This document shows, in pieces, positions 1 to 9,455 of a stretch of 33,338 nucleotides of DNA. The translations under genes were made by a program, and so were the position numbers. Source of the DNA: a virus; IMG/VR virus record IMGVR_UViG_3300036944_000762, positions 1 to 33,338 of that record, one strand, 5' to 3'. The first letter of the stretch is position 1, and each line of letters starts with the position of its first letter. Below the pieces are notes generated by a model. The model was not told the origin of the DNA. It was given only the letters and a program-made list of their open reading frames with translations, and did not search any database.

Positions 1-2
1 AG

Positions 3-374
3 TGCCAGAGCGAATTCTCTCTGGCTGATTTTGAGCTTGCATGGTCTAGTCAAAACAAAGCGTGCCGCCGAATAAATTTTCCGCGTGCCTTGGCTTTAAA
101 GGATGGCAAGCAGCATCCAACCCAAAAACCACTTGCCGTAATGCGCTGGTGCATTGAGCAGGTTGGAAGTCCACAAACCATCCTAGACCCATTCATGGGC
201 TCTGGCACAACAGGCGTGGCAGCCATCCAGCTTGGCCGCAAGTTCATCGGCATTGAGCGTGAACCCAAATACTTTGACATCGCCTGCAAGCGCATTGAGC
301 AAGCCGTTGCGCAAGGCCAGCTTTTTGCGCCCGAAAAGCCAACACCAGAAAACCAAGAGGCGCTTTTCGCATGA
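3..374 (+). CDS. DNA methyltransferase, C-terminal part (5' cut by window edge)
   Basis: The frame is open from the left edge, so only the last 123 residues are seen. It holds HPTQKP (motif X-like) followed by [10 protein letters not shown], the SAM-binding motif I, then an acidic segment ([16 protein letters not shown]). With motif I near the C-terminus, the catalytic DPPY box should lie upstream, which is the beta-class order of N6-adenine/N4-cytosine methyltransferases; that box is off-window. It would methylate phage or host DNA, possibly to evade restriction. The stop overlaps the portal start by 4 nt (ATGA), so it is translationally coupled to the head operon. This slot next to the portal is usually held by terminase or a gpW-like gene. 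The family is clear; the target base and site cannot be read. Confidence 0.9.
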   Translation, partial: CQSEFSLADFELAWSSQNKACRRINFPRALALKDGKQHPTQKPLAVMRWCIEQVGSPQTILDPFMGSGTTGVAAIQLGRKFIGIEREPKYFDIACKRIEQAVAQGQLFAPEKPTPENQEALFA

Positions 375-2281
375 CACAAAAACCATCCATGTGGCAACGC
401 GCCAAACAAATCTTTGCCAAGCCCACCCAAGGCTTGGTGCGCCAATTTGCCGCCGCCCGCCTTGACCGCCTGAGTGGCGATTGGTTTGCCACAGCCAGCT
501 CGATCAACCAAGAGCTGATGGGCGACCTTGACCGCCTGCGCCAACGTGGCCGACAGCTGGTCAACAACAACGACTACGCCCGCAAGTTTGTGGGCATGGT
601 GCAAAACAACATCGTAGGCCCGAGCGGCATTCGCCTGCAAAGCCGCCCCGAAGACGGCCCCGGCAAGCCAGACAAGGGCGCTGGCGATGCCATCGAAAAA
701 GCATGGGCCGAATGGTCGCAAGCGTGCGATGTGACCGGCCAACTCACCCTGCGCGACCTGTGCGAAAACATCGTTGGCAGCCTGCCCAGCGATGGCGAGT
801 TTTTGGTGAAGATGGTGCGCGGCGCTGACGCTGGCAACCGCTTTAACTTTGCCCTGCAAGTCATCGACGTTGACCGAATTGACACCACATTCAACGGCTC
901 ATACGAAGGCAACACCGTCATCATGGGCGTGGAGGTCAACGCCTACCGCAAGCCCGTGGCCTTGCACCTGTTTGAAGCCCACCCGAACGATGGCACGCGC
1001 AGCAGTCGCCGCCGCGTGCGCGTGAGCACCGAAGACACCATTCACCGTTTCAAGCTAGAGCGTGCAGAGCAAGTGCGCGGCATCCCGTGGATGGCCCCAT
1101 CCATGCTCAGCCTGCACCACTTAGGCGCGTTCAAACTGTCTGCCTTGCTGGCCGCAGAGCATGGCGCAAACCATTACGGCTTTTTCACCACGCCCGATGG
1201 CGCTGCGCCCATGTTGGGACAGACTGAACACGGCCAACAAATCACCACCTCGCAGCCGGGCACATACGACACATTGCCCACAGGCGTGACGTTCCAGCCA
1301 CACGAAAGCCGCTACCCCAACGAAACATTTGGCCCCTTCGTCAAAACCACCTTGCAGCGCATCGCCACAGGTTGGCGCGTGGCCTACCACTCACTGGCCA
1401 ACGACCTTGAGGGTGTGAGCTTTAGCAGCATTCGCAGCGGCACGCTGGAAGAGCGCGACCGCTGGGCCGCAGACCAAGAATGGTTTATCGCCGTATTCAT
1501 GGAGCCCGTGTTCCAAGCATGGCTGCAAACCTCGCTGCTGTCGGGGGCCATCACCCTCAACAACGGCTCAGCCCTGCCAGCCAGCAAGATCGCCAAATTC
1601 AAAAAGCACGAATGGCAAGCCCGCCGCTGGGATTGGGTAGACCCCAAAGGCGACATGGAAGCCAAAATTCTGAGCGTCAAAGCTGGCCTTATCAGCCCGC
1701 AAGACCTGTGCAGCAGCATGGGATACGACTTTGAAGACACGCTCAAAGCCATCGCCGCCGCGCAAGCACTGGCCAAGGAATACAACGTCAACCTCAATGC
1801 GTATGACGGCACACCTGGCGCAGCCCCGTCCAATGGCAACGGTGCGGCAACCGGAACCACACCCGCACCCGCTGACACCACACAAAAAGCCCTCATCGAC
1901 ATGGTGCGTGCCATGGCTGAGCGCGGCCAAGCCCCTATCACCATCCAGCAGCCTGCCACACAGGTCAACTTCAACACCAAGAGCATCGAAGAAAGCGCCG
2001 AGCGAATGCTCAACGACTTGCGCGATGCGTGGGTCAAACAGGTGGAAGAAATGCCCATCCAAATCATCGTGCCAGACCAACCCGCGCCCATCGTCAACGT
2101 GGCCGCGCCCATTGTGCGCATGACCAACGCAGCCCCTGTGGTGAACGTCACCAACGAAGTGCCCGCCGCGCAAGTCGTGGTGCAACACCCCGTCAAAGCC
2201 CGCCAAACCGTGGAGCGCGACAAAGACGGTGAGATCAAAGCCACCGTCACCGAATACACCACCGAAGACCGGAGCGCATAA
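371..2281 (+). CDS. Phage portal protein, lambda gpB family
   Basis: This 636-residue protein matches the lambda-type portal family (Phage_portal_2): an N-terminal WQRAKQIF region, [25 protein letters not shown] near residue 75, and the typical RGIPWMAP and SFSSIRSG segments in the middle. Portals form the dodecameric ring at the capsid vertex through which terminase packs DNA and to which the head-tail connector attaches. The last 150 residues are an extension rich in Pro, Val and Ala (repeated PxVNV-like units) that looks disordered or beta-rich and exceeds the usual length of about 500 residues. It starts on ATG inside the methyltransferase stop codon and is followed 2 nt later by a holin-like gene. 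Confidence 0.95.
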   Translation: MTQKPSMWQRAKQIFAKPTQGLVRQFAAARLDRLSGDWFATASSINQELMGDLDRLRQRGRQLVNNNDYARKFVGMVQNNIVGPSGIRLQSRPEDGPGKPDKGAGDAIEKAWAEWSQACDVTGQLTLRDLCENIVGSLPSDGEFLVKMVRGADAGNRFNFALQVIDVDRIDTTFNGSYEGNTVIMGVEVNAYRKPVALHLFEAHPNDGTRSSRRRVRVSTEDTIHRFKLERAEQVRGIPWMAPSMLSLHHLGAFKLSALLAAEHGANHYGFFTTPDGAAPMLGQTEHGQQITTSQPGTYDTLPTGVTFQPHESRYPNETFGPFVKTTLQRIATGWRVAYHSLANDLEGVSFSSIRSGTLEERDRWAADQEWFIAVFMEPVFQAWLQTSLLSGAITLNNGSALPASKIAKFKKHEWQARRWDWVDPKGDMEAKILSVKAGLISPQDLCSSMGYDFEDTLKAIAAAQALAKEYNVNLNAYDGTPGAAPSNGNGAATGTTPAPADTTQKALIDMVRAMAERGQAPITIQQPATQVNFNTKSIEESAERMLNDLRDAWVKQVEEMPIQIIVPDQPAPIVNVAAPIVRMTNAAPVVNVTNEVPAAQVVVQHPVKARQTVERDKDGEIKATVTEYTTEDRSA

Positions 2282-2283
2282 AC

Positions 2284-2790
2284 ATGGACTGGCTCAAACA
2301 ACTTGCCCCCACCATCGCCACCGCGCTTGGTGGACCATTGGCTGGCATGGCCATCGACAGCCTGTGCAAAGCCACTGGCATGAGCGCCACCGATGTCAAG
2401 CAAGCCATCGCAGGCAACACACTCAGCGCCGAACAAATGGCCGCTTTCAAGCAAGCCGAGGCAGAGTTACAACAGCAAGCCGATCAGCTTGGCCTCGACT
2501 TTGCCAAGCTGGCAGTGGCTGACCGCCAAGGTGCGCGTGACGCAGCCGTGGCTGGTGGCACATCGGGCAAAGTGTTTGTCATGTCGTGCTTGCTGCTGGT
2601 CGTCACCTTGGGTGCAGAGCTGTGGGTGCTGTTCAATGGCTACCCATCCGCCGTGCCCGAAATTGTGGCTGGCCGCATCTTGGGCTTGCTCGACGCCATC
2701 GCCACCATGGTGCTGGCCTACCACTACGGCAGCAGCTCGGGCAGCAAAGAAAAAACAGACGCGCTACACGGCGCACTGGCGGCCAAATGA
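2284..2790 (+). CDS. Holin-like membrane protein (GTA_holin_3TM-like)
   Basis: This 168-residue protein begins with a hydrophobic segment (APTIATALGGPLAGMAI), then has a polar helical stretch containing DRQGARDAA, and ends with two clear membrane segments at about residues 98-117 and 123-146 and a short polar tail. That plan resembles the three-TM holin family first described with gene transfer agents; family membership is from pattern only. A holin would permeabilise the inner membrane and release or activate the endolysin. The adjacent endolysin overlaps by ATGA and supports a lysis role. Placement immediately after the portal is unusual. Confidence 0.7.
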   Translation: MDWLKQLAPTIATALGGPLAGMAIDSLCKATGMSATDVKQAIAGNTLSAEQMAAFKQAEAELQQQADQLGLDFAKLAVADRQGARDAAVAGGTSGKVFVMSCLLLVVTLGAELWVLFNGYPSAVPEIVAGRILGLLDAIATMVLAYHYGSSSGSKEKTDALHGALAAK

Positions 2791-3245
2791 CCCAGCTCAC
2801 CGACCACTTCACCTTGGCCGAACTCACGCACAGCGACAACGCTGCACGCCTTGGCCTTGACAACACCCCCAACCAAAACGAGCTGGCCAACCTGTTGCGC
2901 TTGGCCTACCTGTTGGAGTTGGTCAAAGTGGCGGTCGGTGGTAAAGATGTGATGGTCAGCAGCGGCTACCGCAGCAAGGCCGTCAACGACAGCGTGGGCA
3001 GCAAAGACACCAGCCAGCACCGCATCGGCTGCGCCGCTGACTTCAAAGTGCCGGGCATGACGCCCAACGAAGTGGTGCAAGCCTGCATCAAAGCCAAAGT
3101 GCCGTTTGACCAAATCATCCGAGAGTTTTCAGACCCACTGCTGGGCGGCGGCTGGACGCACATCAGCGTGCCCAACGGCGCTAAAGACAAGCCACGTGGC
3201 CAAAAACTCATCATCGACAAAACCGGCACACGCCCCTACATCTGA
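2787..3245 (+). CDS. Endolysin, peptidase M15 (D-Ala-D-Ala carboxypeptidase-like)
   Basis: This 152-residue protein has the M15_3/VanY-like layout: SSGYRS at 58-63, SQHRIGCAADF with probable zinc ligands H78 and D85, and WTH with H125 as the third ligand. Such enzymes cut peptide bonds of peptidoglycan stem peptides. There is no signal peptide, so it should depend on the holin for access to the wall. The start ATG at 2787 overlaps the holin stop by 4 nt; a longer in-frame extension upstream lies wholly inside the holin gene and is rejected. The protein is complete and typical in length for single-domain M15 endolysins. Confidence 0.9.
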   Translation: MTQLTDHFTLAELTHSDNAARLGLDNTPNQNELANLLRLAYLLELVKVAVGGKDVMVSSGYRSKAVNDSVGSKDTSQHRIGCAADFKVPGMTPNEVVQACIKAKVPFDQIIREFSDPLLGGGWTHISVPNGAKDKPRGQKLIIDKTGTRPYI

Positions 3246-3315
3246 GCCAACCGTGACAAAAAGCAAAACCAACCAAACAGACCTGCTGCTGCAACAGCTT
3301 TTGGAGGCCCAAAAA

Positions 3316-3669
3316 ATGAATGCAAACACACAGCCGCAAGGCGCTATCACCTTCGGTGGCATCAACAAATACTGGCCGCAGCTGGTGGGTGTGGTGGGCC
3401 TCGTTTGGTTCTTGATGGGCCAAGCGCGTGAGCAAGAAAAGCTCGTCAATCGCGTGGCCACTGTCGAGACGGCGGTGCAGTCTATCAACCAAGTCAAAGC
3501 TGACCAAACCAAACAAACCAGCGACATGCAAGTGCTGCAAATTGATGTCACAGCGGTCAAGCAAGCCCAAAAAGACCAAGCCGCAAAGCTCGACAACATC
3601 GCTGCATCGGTGGCCACCATTGGCCAGCAAGTGCAGTCCATCAGCCAAGCCATACGCACGAGCCGCTAA
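3316..3669 (+). CDS. Membrane-anchored coiled-coil protein, possible i-spanin-like lysis protein
   Basis: From ATG 3316 this is 117 residues: a short N-terminus, one TM segment (KYWPQLVGVVGLVWFLMG, about 16-34), then roughly 80 residues of Gln/Lys/Ala-rich sequence with heptad character. A GGAGG box 8 nt upstream of 3316 favours this start; an in-frame GTG at 3253 would add 21 residues but has no ribosome site. Its place after holin and endolysin and its TM-plus-coiled-coil plan suggest a spanin-like role, but no overlapping lipoprotein partner is visible, so the role is uncertain. It could also be a holin antagonist or a structural membrane protein. Confidence 0.75.
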   Translation: MNANTQPQGAITFGGINKYWPQLVGVVGLVWFLMGQAREQEKLVNRVATVETAVQSINQVKADQTKQTSDMQVLQIDVTAVKQAQKDQAAKLDNIAASVATIGQQVQSISQAIRTSR

Positions 3670-3672
3670 ACA

Positions 3673-4140
3673 ATGAAGCACCTCATTGCCATCATCGCCC
3701 TTGGCTTTGCTTGCTTGCAGGCGCACGCCGTTGAGTGGATTTGCAGCACCTCGCACAGCATTCGCGTGGCCGTGGCCAAGGCAGAGCAGGGCGCAGACTT
3801 TTCACTGGCCCGCGCACCTGGCAAAAAGCCAAGCAGCTACACCATCGACCGGCTCGACCTCATTCAAGCCTTCGGTGGCCAGCCCGTGCTCATTGGTCGC
3901 CAATGGCTGCTGGTCGTCATGTTGCCCGCCAACCACCCTGACACCCGCGCTGCATTTGCAGAGCTGGGCGTGAGCCCCGAAGCCGCCGAGCGCATGGCCA
4001 GCGATACGGGCCTTGTTGACCGTGGCATCCGCGTGGTGCAAACCCAAGCGCAGCTCATTGACAAAGTTGCCGCCAACCCACCCGCTGTGGGCTACACATC
4101 ATTCTTCATTGGGGGCCGCGATGTTGCGCCGTGTTTCTAA
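3673..4140 (+). CDS. Exported protein, weakly periplasmic-binding-protein-like
   Basis: This 155-residue protein starts with a clear Sec signal peptide (hydrophobic core IAIIALGFACL, likely cleavage after LQAHA at residue 19) and no good lipobox, so it should be periplasmic. The C-terminal VAANPPAVGYTSFFIGG resembles the NPxAxGY turn of phosphate-type ABC substrate-binding proteins, but the protein is much shorter than those, so the similarity may be only a fragment of fold. It overlaps the next gene, an outer-membrane-like protein, by 20 nt, suggesting linked expression. It could be a lysogenic-conversion or lysis-accessory factor. I do not recognise a specific family. Confidence 0.75.
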   Translation: MKHLIAIIALGFACLQAHAVEWICSTSHSIRVAVAKAEQGADFSLARAPGKKPSSYTIDRLDLIQAFGGQPVLIGRQWLLVVMLPANHPDTRAAFAELGVSPEAAERMASDTGLVDRGIRVVQTQAQLIDKVAANPPAVGYTSFFIGGRDVAPCF

Positions 4141-5266
4141 ATTTCGCATCTCCAAGTTTTGGGTAGGCACTGCGCTGTGGCTGCTTGCTATGTGGTGCGT
4201 CATGTCAAGCCAACCCGCCCAAGCCTTCACAGCCACCGCCACCGTGGGCCTAGACGCATGGAGCGTGCCCACCACCTCTGTGCGCTATTTGCCCAACTAC
4301 AGCCTGCCCGATGGCAAAGAGTGGGCCCCATTCAGCCAGTGGGCCAAGGCAACCGCCAAGCATGAAGTCGAGACAGACTTCGGCCCCGTCACCTTCACCG
4401 CCCAAGGCCAGCACCACACACTCATTGGTAGCCGCGTGGACCGCTTAGACGCATCCGTGCGCATCACCGACAGCACAGGCGTGCGCGTGGGCGTGTTGCC
4501 CTACAAAACGAGCTGGTGTCGTACGTACGATGCCAACAGCCCGTGGATGGCAGAGCCCGACGCATTTTGTCGCTTTCATGGGTTAAACGAGCTGGCCCAA
4601 GGCGCATTTGGCGCACAGGCTTTTCATTCAGCCATTGCCGGTGGCTGGCTGGTGGACAGCATGGTGGGCATCTACCGCCCCGAAGTCGATGGCCAAAGCG
4701 ACAAGCTAGGCCCCTACGTCAAAGTGGGCCCCAACACCTTGCATAAAAAGGTTGGCGCAAGCATCAACGCCATGCACCTGCCCACCGGTGTGCAGCTTCG
4801 TGTTGCTTTGCTCAAGACCCTGCAAAACCAAAAAAGCGACACCGGCAGCTACGAGCGCCGCCTCGACTACGACACCCGATACATCGCCATCGAGGGCAAC
4901 CCGCTGCAAAACCTCACCCTGCGTGGCTCCGTGGCTTCATATGTGGGTAACCAAACCAACCCCGCGTTGCCCTACGCGTGGGACGGTCAAAGCCAAACCA
5001 TTGAGGCCATCTACAAACCCGCGCAAAGCCACAGCATTGCATTGGGCCTGAGCCAGTACACCAACGTCACTACCTACGCCAAGGCGCCAAATTTTCAGCG
5101 CGTCGAAGTGCCCACCACCAACGTGGCATGGCGCACCGATTGGTCCGATGGCCTGCACACCGTTGTGCAAGCCACACGCAGCAACGACAACGCCACCACC
5201 CGCGCCGGTGTGGCCACCGCCAAGGCAGGCAACGCCATTGGCTTACGCATTGCAAAAACTTTCTGA
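4121..5266 (+). CDS. Putative phage-encoded outer-membrane beta-barrel protein
   Basis: Starting at ATG 4121, the protein has 381 residues: a signal peptide with a basic N-terminus and a long hydrophobic core, likely cleaved after AQA at 35, then about 345 residues of short alternating beta-like stretches broken by turn-rich loops. It ends in Phe (RIAKTF), the C-terminal aromatic residue recognised by the BAM machinery. Two cysteines in SWC...FCRF could form a loop disulfide. Together this suggests a porin-like barrel. Known precedents are phage-borne Lom-like and porin genes that alter the host surface or block superinfection; that role here is inference. A longer frame upstream of 4121 overlaps the previous gene and would bury the signal peptide. 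Confidence 0.8.
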   Translation: MLRRVSKFRISKFWVGTALWLLAMWCVMSSQPAQAFTATATVGLDAWSVPTTSVRYLPNYSLPDGKEWAPFSQWAKATAKHEVETDFGPVTFTAQGQHHTLIGSRVDRLDASVRITDSTGVRVGVLPYKTSWCRTYDANSPWMAEPDAFCRFHGLNELAQGAFGAQAFHSAIAGGWLVDSMVGIYRPEVDGQSDKLGPYVKVGPNTLHKKVGASINAMHLPTGVQLRVALLKTLQNQKSDTGSYERRLDYDTRYIAIEGNPLQNLTLRGSVASYVGNQTNPALPYAWDGQSQTIEAIYKPAQSHSIALGLSQYTNVTTYAKAPNFQRVEVPTTNVAWRTDWSDGLHTVVQATRSNDNATTRAGVATAKAGNAIGLRIAKTF

Positions 5267-5273
5267 GGTGTCT

Positions 5274-5639
5274 ATGAGCAGCTTCACCAAGCCACCGCGA
5301 CTCGATTTCTTGGGCAACTACCAGTTCCGGCTGGCTGCGCCCTTCGACTATCACGTGGGCGAGCTACCCAGCACCGATGTGATTGAGGTGCCCGTTGGTT
5401 TTGTGACCGACTTTGCCAGCGTGCCACGCCTGTTGTGGGGTGTGTTCCCCCCTCATGGCCCATGGGCTTATGCGGCCATCGTGCACGACTACCTCTATGG
5501 CGAAGGCCGCAAGCCGCGCAAAGAGTGTGACCGTATTTTTTTGGAAGCCATGAAGGTGCTTGGCGTGAGCCGCGCCACACGTGTGCTCATGTATTTGGCG
5601 GTGCGCTTGTTTGGTCGCTCGCATTATTTCAAGGGTTAA
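5274..5639 (+). CDS. DUF1353 family protein
   Basis: This 121-residue protein carries the DUF1353 hallmarks: VPVGFVTDFASVPR near 41-54, and HDYLYG with surrounding acidic and basic residues near 74-79. The family is common in phage lysis and tail regions and its exact function is not established. The conserved His/Asp residues have led to suggestions of hydrolase-like activity, but none can be assigned here. The start ATG 5274 has a GAGGTG ribosome site 3 nt upstream of the TCT spacer. It lies 7 nt after the outer-membrane-like gene and 3 nt before the spike gene. Confidence 0.88.
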   Translation: MSSFTKPPRLDFLGNYQFRLAAPFDYHVGELPSTDVIEVPVGFVTDFASVPRLLWGVFPPHGPWAYAAIVHDYLYGEGRKPRKECDRIFLEAMKVLGVSRATRVLMYLAVRLFGRSHYFKG

Positions 5640-5642
5640 GGC

Positions 5643-8600
5643 ATGACAGTCACCATCACTGGCGGTAAATACGCCATCCAACCGCTCACAGCCGCTGGCA
5701 CGACAAGCGTGACCATTGGCGCGGCCACATTTGTGTCGGGCGACTTTGGTGCAACTCAGCGCATGGTGGCGCTTTACACAAGTGCCAACGTGTTTAAAGG
5801 TATTGCATGGGTCCGACGATTCACAAGCACCACTGCGCTGGAACTAGAAAACAGATTTGTAGACCCCATCACAGGCCTTTACGCCACGCAGGTGGTTGGC
5901 GATCAGGTGCTGGTGTCAAAGAACTCAAACGAATCGGCAGTCACCGGCTTTGCGGTCAGCATCCCAAACAACACCGTCACCGTCACTGACAACATCTTGA
6001 TGGGTACGGCTGGCAGCGAAACATCGCTGTGCTTCTACGAGGAAAACTTGCAATTCACTACGGCTCAAGGCTTCCAGTTCAATGGCGGCGTGTCGGTGTT
6101 TGGTAAGTTGATGACCTATGACGGCGTGAGCAAAGAGTCGTTTGTGTGGTCACGAGAATGCACGATTCGCCCAAATGAGACTTACCCCGCAGGTGGTGGT
6201 TCACCCGCTTACAACATTTGGGGCACAGGCGGCACTTCGGCGCATATGTTCTTTTTTGGTGGTGCATTGGGCACTCCCATGCGCCGGTCATTCTTTATTG
6301 GCGCTCAAGGCACAAACGCCACCAATAAGTCTTATGCCTGCTACGGCACACGCATCTACCACTCAGCTGCATCGCCAAGCACAGGCGGCAATTGGGCGTC
6401 CAACCCTACGCGACACCTGCTTTACAAGACCATCCACGAGGCCGATTATTCAAACGCCAACCTGATCGTCTGGGGCAATGGCGACTTCCAAGGTCAGTTT
6501 TTGTCGTTCCCACAATACGGCGCGGGTTCGCCTTTGGGTGTTTTCCGCGCATCTGGTGTGGCGTCATTTGGTGCTTCTGCCAATAACCGAACCATCGTGG
6601 CCGACTTGGGCACAGGCGCATTCATTGATGATCTGAACAACGGCACTTACACATTCACCAACACCATCACGCCCGCTGTCAACGTCGTGCGTCACCCTGG
6701 TGGTGCAACGCCGATCACGATGCAGTTTTCGGACGACTACACCAACTTGCAGCCCAACACCACCGTGGTGCTGCGTCGTTCGGTGGACAGCGTGGTTGCA
6801 TCGTCTGTTGTCAACACACAAGAATCAACCTTCACAGCCACAGCTGTGCAGGCCACATACAGCGCCACCGGCAATGGCGTGGCCACACCTACTGCGTTTT
6901 ACACATCGTTTGACTATGCGATCAAGTGCTACGGCTACAAGCCGATCAGCGGCAACCACTCGACTTACACCTACTCACTTGGCACAGCAGGCAATGGCAC
7001 GAACTTGAAACTCGGCGGCCTGACCAACCAAGTGGCAGAGCCGACAAACACAAAAGCAACACTGGCAGAGGCATTGGCCTTGTCGTCAAAAATCACAGGC
7101 AACTCAGCGACTGACACCGCCACCATCACTGCCAGCGCTACGCTCGACGAAAAATATGACTACTTAGTGGCTTGGGGTTGCTCAAGCGCTGCGCTTGCTC
7201 AATTCCCAAGCCTTAGCAGCTACCCCGTTGATGCCAGTGGCACAACCTCTGTCGAATTGATGAAGTTGGTGGTTTCAGCCGGCGCAACCCTGAGCGCGGG
7301 CACAAAACTCAAAGACATGAGCGGCACGAAAAACGTGCTAATCAATGGCACTGCCACATTCAACCGCGCGACGATCACTTGGACGCCTTCGGCTTACGCT
7401 GACCAGTGGCAAGTGGGCAATGGCGGTGTGCTGAACCTGACCGGCGGCACATTATTCACAGTCAACCCAACAACGGGCCTTGGTTATGGCTCTGCCGCCA
7501 CGGCTATGTTTCGCAGTGGCTCGACGCTCAACCTTGCAGACTCCACTGTTGTTTACAACATCGTGTCCAGTGGCTCTGGCACTTTCTTTGCAAACACAGA
7601 GGCCGGTTCGACTTGGAACATCAGTAACTCAACGCTGACGCTGAACTGTCCTAACGGCGCTCAAGTGGCTGTTCATGCTTACTTCTTGCCAGCATCCGTG
7701 ATTAACAACTTCACGGTCAACGGCACGGCCACCAACGTGGTTTGGCAGATGGGCTACACCAGCAACAACAGCAAGATGGTGGGCTTCAAGTACGGCGGCG
7801 CAATCTTCGGCAACGGTACGTCCAATATTTTGATGGACACGTATACCTACACGGGTTCGCTGACCTCAATCCCAAACACCTTCGGCTCGTCAAACAAGTG
7901 GTATTGGGTTGACCCTGCCATGAATGCTGGTGGTCTATTTCGTTGGGCTGCTGGCACTACCGTCTCCGGTAACGATAGTTTTTTTGGCGTCATTGGTTTC
8001 CGTCCGGTCATCACGATGGACAAGGTTGGCTATGCGCCAAAGGCGCGTTTTACGCCATCGGCTATGGCGACACGCTACCCAAGTTTTCAAGTGCAGTCCA
8101 CTGAATTTGCATCATTGGCACTGTCTAACTTTTTCCGTGACCCGACGTTTATGCCAAGCACGGATGGCTTCTTGCCATTTGTGGACAGCTTGGATGCCAA
8201 GAACGTCATCAACACCATCAACTGGACAGCCGATTTCCGTCAAAAGGGTTGGCTTGCCAACTCCGTGACGTTTACAGCCGCCACGGCCAAGAAGGGTTTG
8301 GTCACTTACACCGCAAGCGGTGCAGTTGACGCTAACTACATCAACGACACCACGGGTGCAACGGACGCCGCGCTCATTACGGTCAACGAAACAACCAAGG
8401 TCATTGCCGCTGCCAGCGGTACGCTCGCATGGAGTGCGCAGCGCATGTATAACGCGCTCGTCAACAAGTGGGCATCGTTTGCCATTGAGCAAAACATCGT
8501 GGCCGCGTCTACTGGTGGCACATTGAGCTTGGCAGACTACACCGTGGACGAGTCGATTCGCTTTGTGCGCGGCCTGACCACCGACTTGGTTTCTCAAGTG

Positions 8601-9455
8601 CGCACCACAGGCATCATCGAATCGCAGGCTAACGAAATCCCTGTGGCCGATGTGAACGGCAGCCGCGCAAGCGTCACCGGCCTCGACCCTCAAGGCTTTG
8701 GTGTCACATGGTTCCTGCGTAGCCGACCACACACGGTGCTTGGCGATGGCGTTTGGACTGAAATCAGCGGCACTGGCAACGTCAGCACCATATTGGTCAG
8801 CTCTGGCACTTACGACGTACAAGTGCGTGCCTCTGGCTATGAGTGGGAAGACTCGCTAACGCTCAACACCGATGTGAGCTTGACGCTCAACGCTGGCCTG
8901 CGCTACCACGTAAGTGCAAATAACACGCCGCAATGGCAAATGTCCTACAACTCAGCGTTGGCTGATGCCTTCCAGTTTGATGACACCAGCAACAAGGTGG
9001 CTGTCACCAACACCACGGGCGGAATCATCACGCCTGGCTTCGCTGAGCTGTACCAAGCCACCCAGCGCATCCAGCATTTGCCTGATCTGGTGTGGACATG
9101 GACATCACCAGTCACAGCCAACGCCACCAGCCAAAAGATTCTTATCCCAACGGGCAACCCGATCTCAATGTTCCTCACGGACGCATCGACCAACACGGTG
9201 AAGATCACATGCCCCGTCATTCACGCAGACAACGGCTCAAGCGCCGATGACCGTGTGCGTGGCAACCCTACCGGCTACTCCATCATCTTGGGATCACCAG
9301 CTACCGCTGAGTCAGCAGGATTGCAAGCCGCCATCGTGGCTGACATTCTGGCCGCAACGCTCAAAGCCAACATCAAGTACGTCAACGACGTGCCCGTGGA
9401 TGGCACAGGCGCAGAGGGTGACGAATGGGGCCCTGCCACAGAGGTGGCTCCATGA
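5643..9455 (+). CDS. Large beta-rich tail spike/fibre-like protein
   Basis: The 1270 residues are rich in Thr, Ser, Asn, Gly and Val with few charged residues, typical of beta-helical or beta-prism receptor-binding proteins. The middle (about 560-760) shows repeating short rungs such as NGTATFNRATITW, NLTGGTLF and TWNISNSTLTLN, like a right-handed beta-helix. The end (about 950-1250) looks like smaller beta domains. No catalytic motif is recognised. It most likely binds or degrades a surface polysaccharide, or forms a decorating fibre. An AAGG site precedes ATG 5643. Its location upstream of the capsid gene, far from the J-like tip gene, is unusual, so a capsid fibre is an alternative. Confidence 0.8.
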   Translation: MTVTITGGKYAIQPLTAAGTTSVTIGAATFVSGDFGATQRMVALYTSANVFKGIAWVRRFTSTTALELENRFVDPITGLYATQVVGDQVLVSKNSNESAVTGFAVSIPNNTVTVTDNILMGTAGSETSLCFYEENLQFTTAQGFQFNGGVSVFGKLMTYDGVSKESFVWSRECTIRPNETYPAGGGSPAYNIWGTGGTSAHMFFFGGALGTPMRRSFFIGAQGTNATNKSYACYGTRIYHSAASPSTGGNWASNPTRHLLYKTIHEADYSNANLIVWGNGDFQGQFLSFPQYGAGSPLGVFRASGVASFGASANNRTIVADLGTGAFIDDLNNGTYTFTNTITPAVNVVRHPGGATPITMQFSDDYTNLQPNTTVVLRRSVDSVVASSVVNTQESTFTATAVQATYSATGNGVATPTAFYTSFDYAIKCYGYKPISGNHSTYTYSLGTAGNGTNLKLGGLTNQVAEPTNTKATLAEALALSSKITGNSATDTATITASATLDEKYDYLVAWGCSSAALAQFPSLSSYPVDASGTTSVELMKLVVSAGATLSAGTKLKDMSGTKNVLINGTATFNRATITWTPSAYADQWQVGNGGVLNLTGGTLFTVNPTTGLGYGSAATAMFRSGSTLNLADSTVVYNIVSSGSGTFFANTEAGSTWNISNSTLTLNCPNGAQVAVHAYFLPASVINNFTVNGTATNVVWQMGYTSNNSKMVGFKYGGAIFGNGTSNILMDTYTYTGSLTSIPNTFGSSNKWYWVDPAMNAGGLFRWAAGTTVSGNDSFFGVIGFRPVITMDKVGYAPKARFTPSAMATRYPSFQVQSTEFASLALSNFFRDPTFMPSTDGFLPFVDSLDAKNVINTINWTADFRQKGWLANSVTFTAATAKKGLVTYTASGAVDANYINDTTGATDAALITVNETTKVIAAASGTLAWSAQRMYNALVNKWASFAIEQNIVAASTGGTLSLADYTVDESIRFVRGLTTDLVSQVRTTGIIESQANEIPVADVNGSRASVTGLDPQGFGVTWFLRSRPHTVLGDGVWTEISGTGNVSTILVSSGTYDVQVRASGYEWEDSLTLNTDVSLTLNAGLRYHVSANNTPQWQMSYNSALADAFQFDDTSNKVAVTNTTGGIITPGFAELYQATQRIQHLPDLVWTWTSPVTANATSQKILIPTGNPISMFLTDASTNTVKITCPVIHADNGSSADDRVRGNPTGYSIILGSPATAESAGLQAAIVADILAATLKANIKYVNDVPVDGTGAEGDEWGPATEVAP

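Noticed and set aside
1384-2454. Long minus-strand frame of 356 codons opposite the portal
   Set aside because: Shadow of the GC-rich portal gene; no ribosome site, and it crosses the portal-holin junction.
3428-3676. Possible embedded Rz1-like lipoprotein in the +1 frame of the coiled-coil gene
   Set aside because: No signal peptide or lipobox; the sequence is basic and Ser-rich throughout, as in a shadow frame.
8112-8822. Minus-strand frame of 236 codons opposite the spike gene
   Set aside because: Shadow frame with Cys/Arg/His-rich sequence; no context supports it.
5643-9455. Diversity-generating retroelement target in the spike or tip proteins
   Set aside because: No reverse transcriptase or template-repeat pair was seen in the window.
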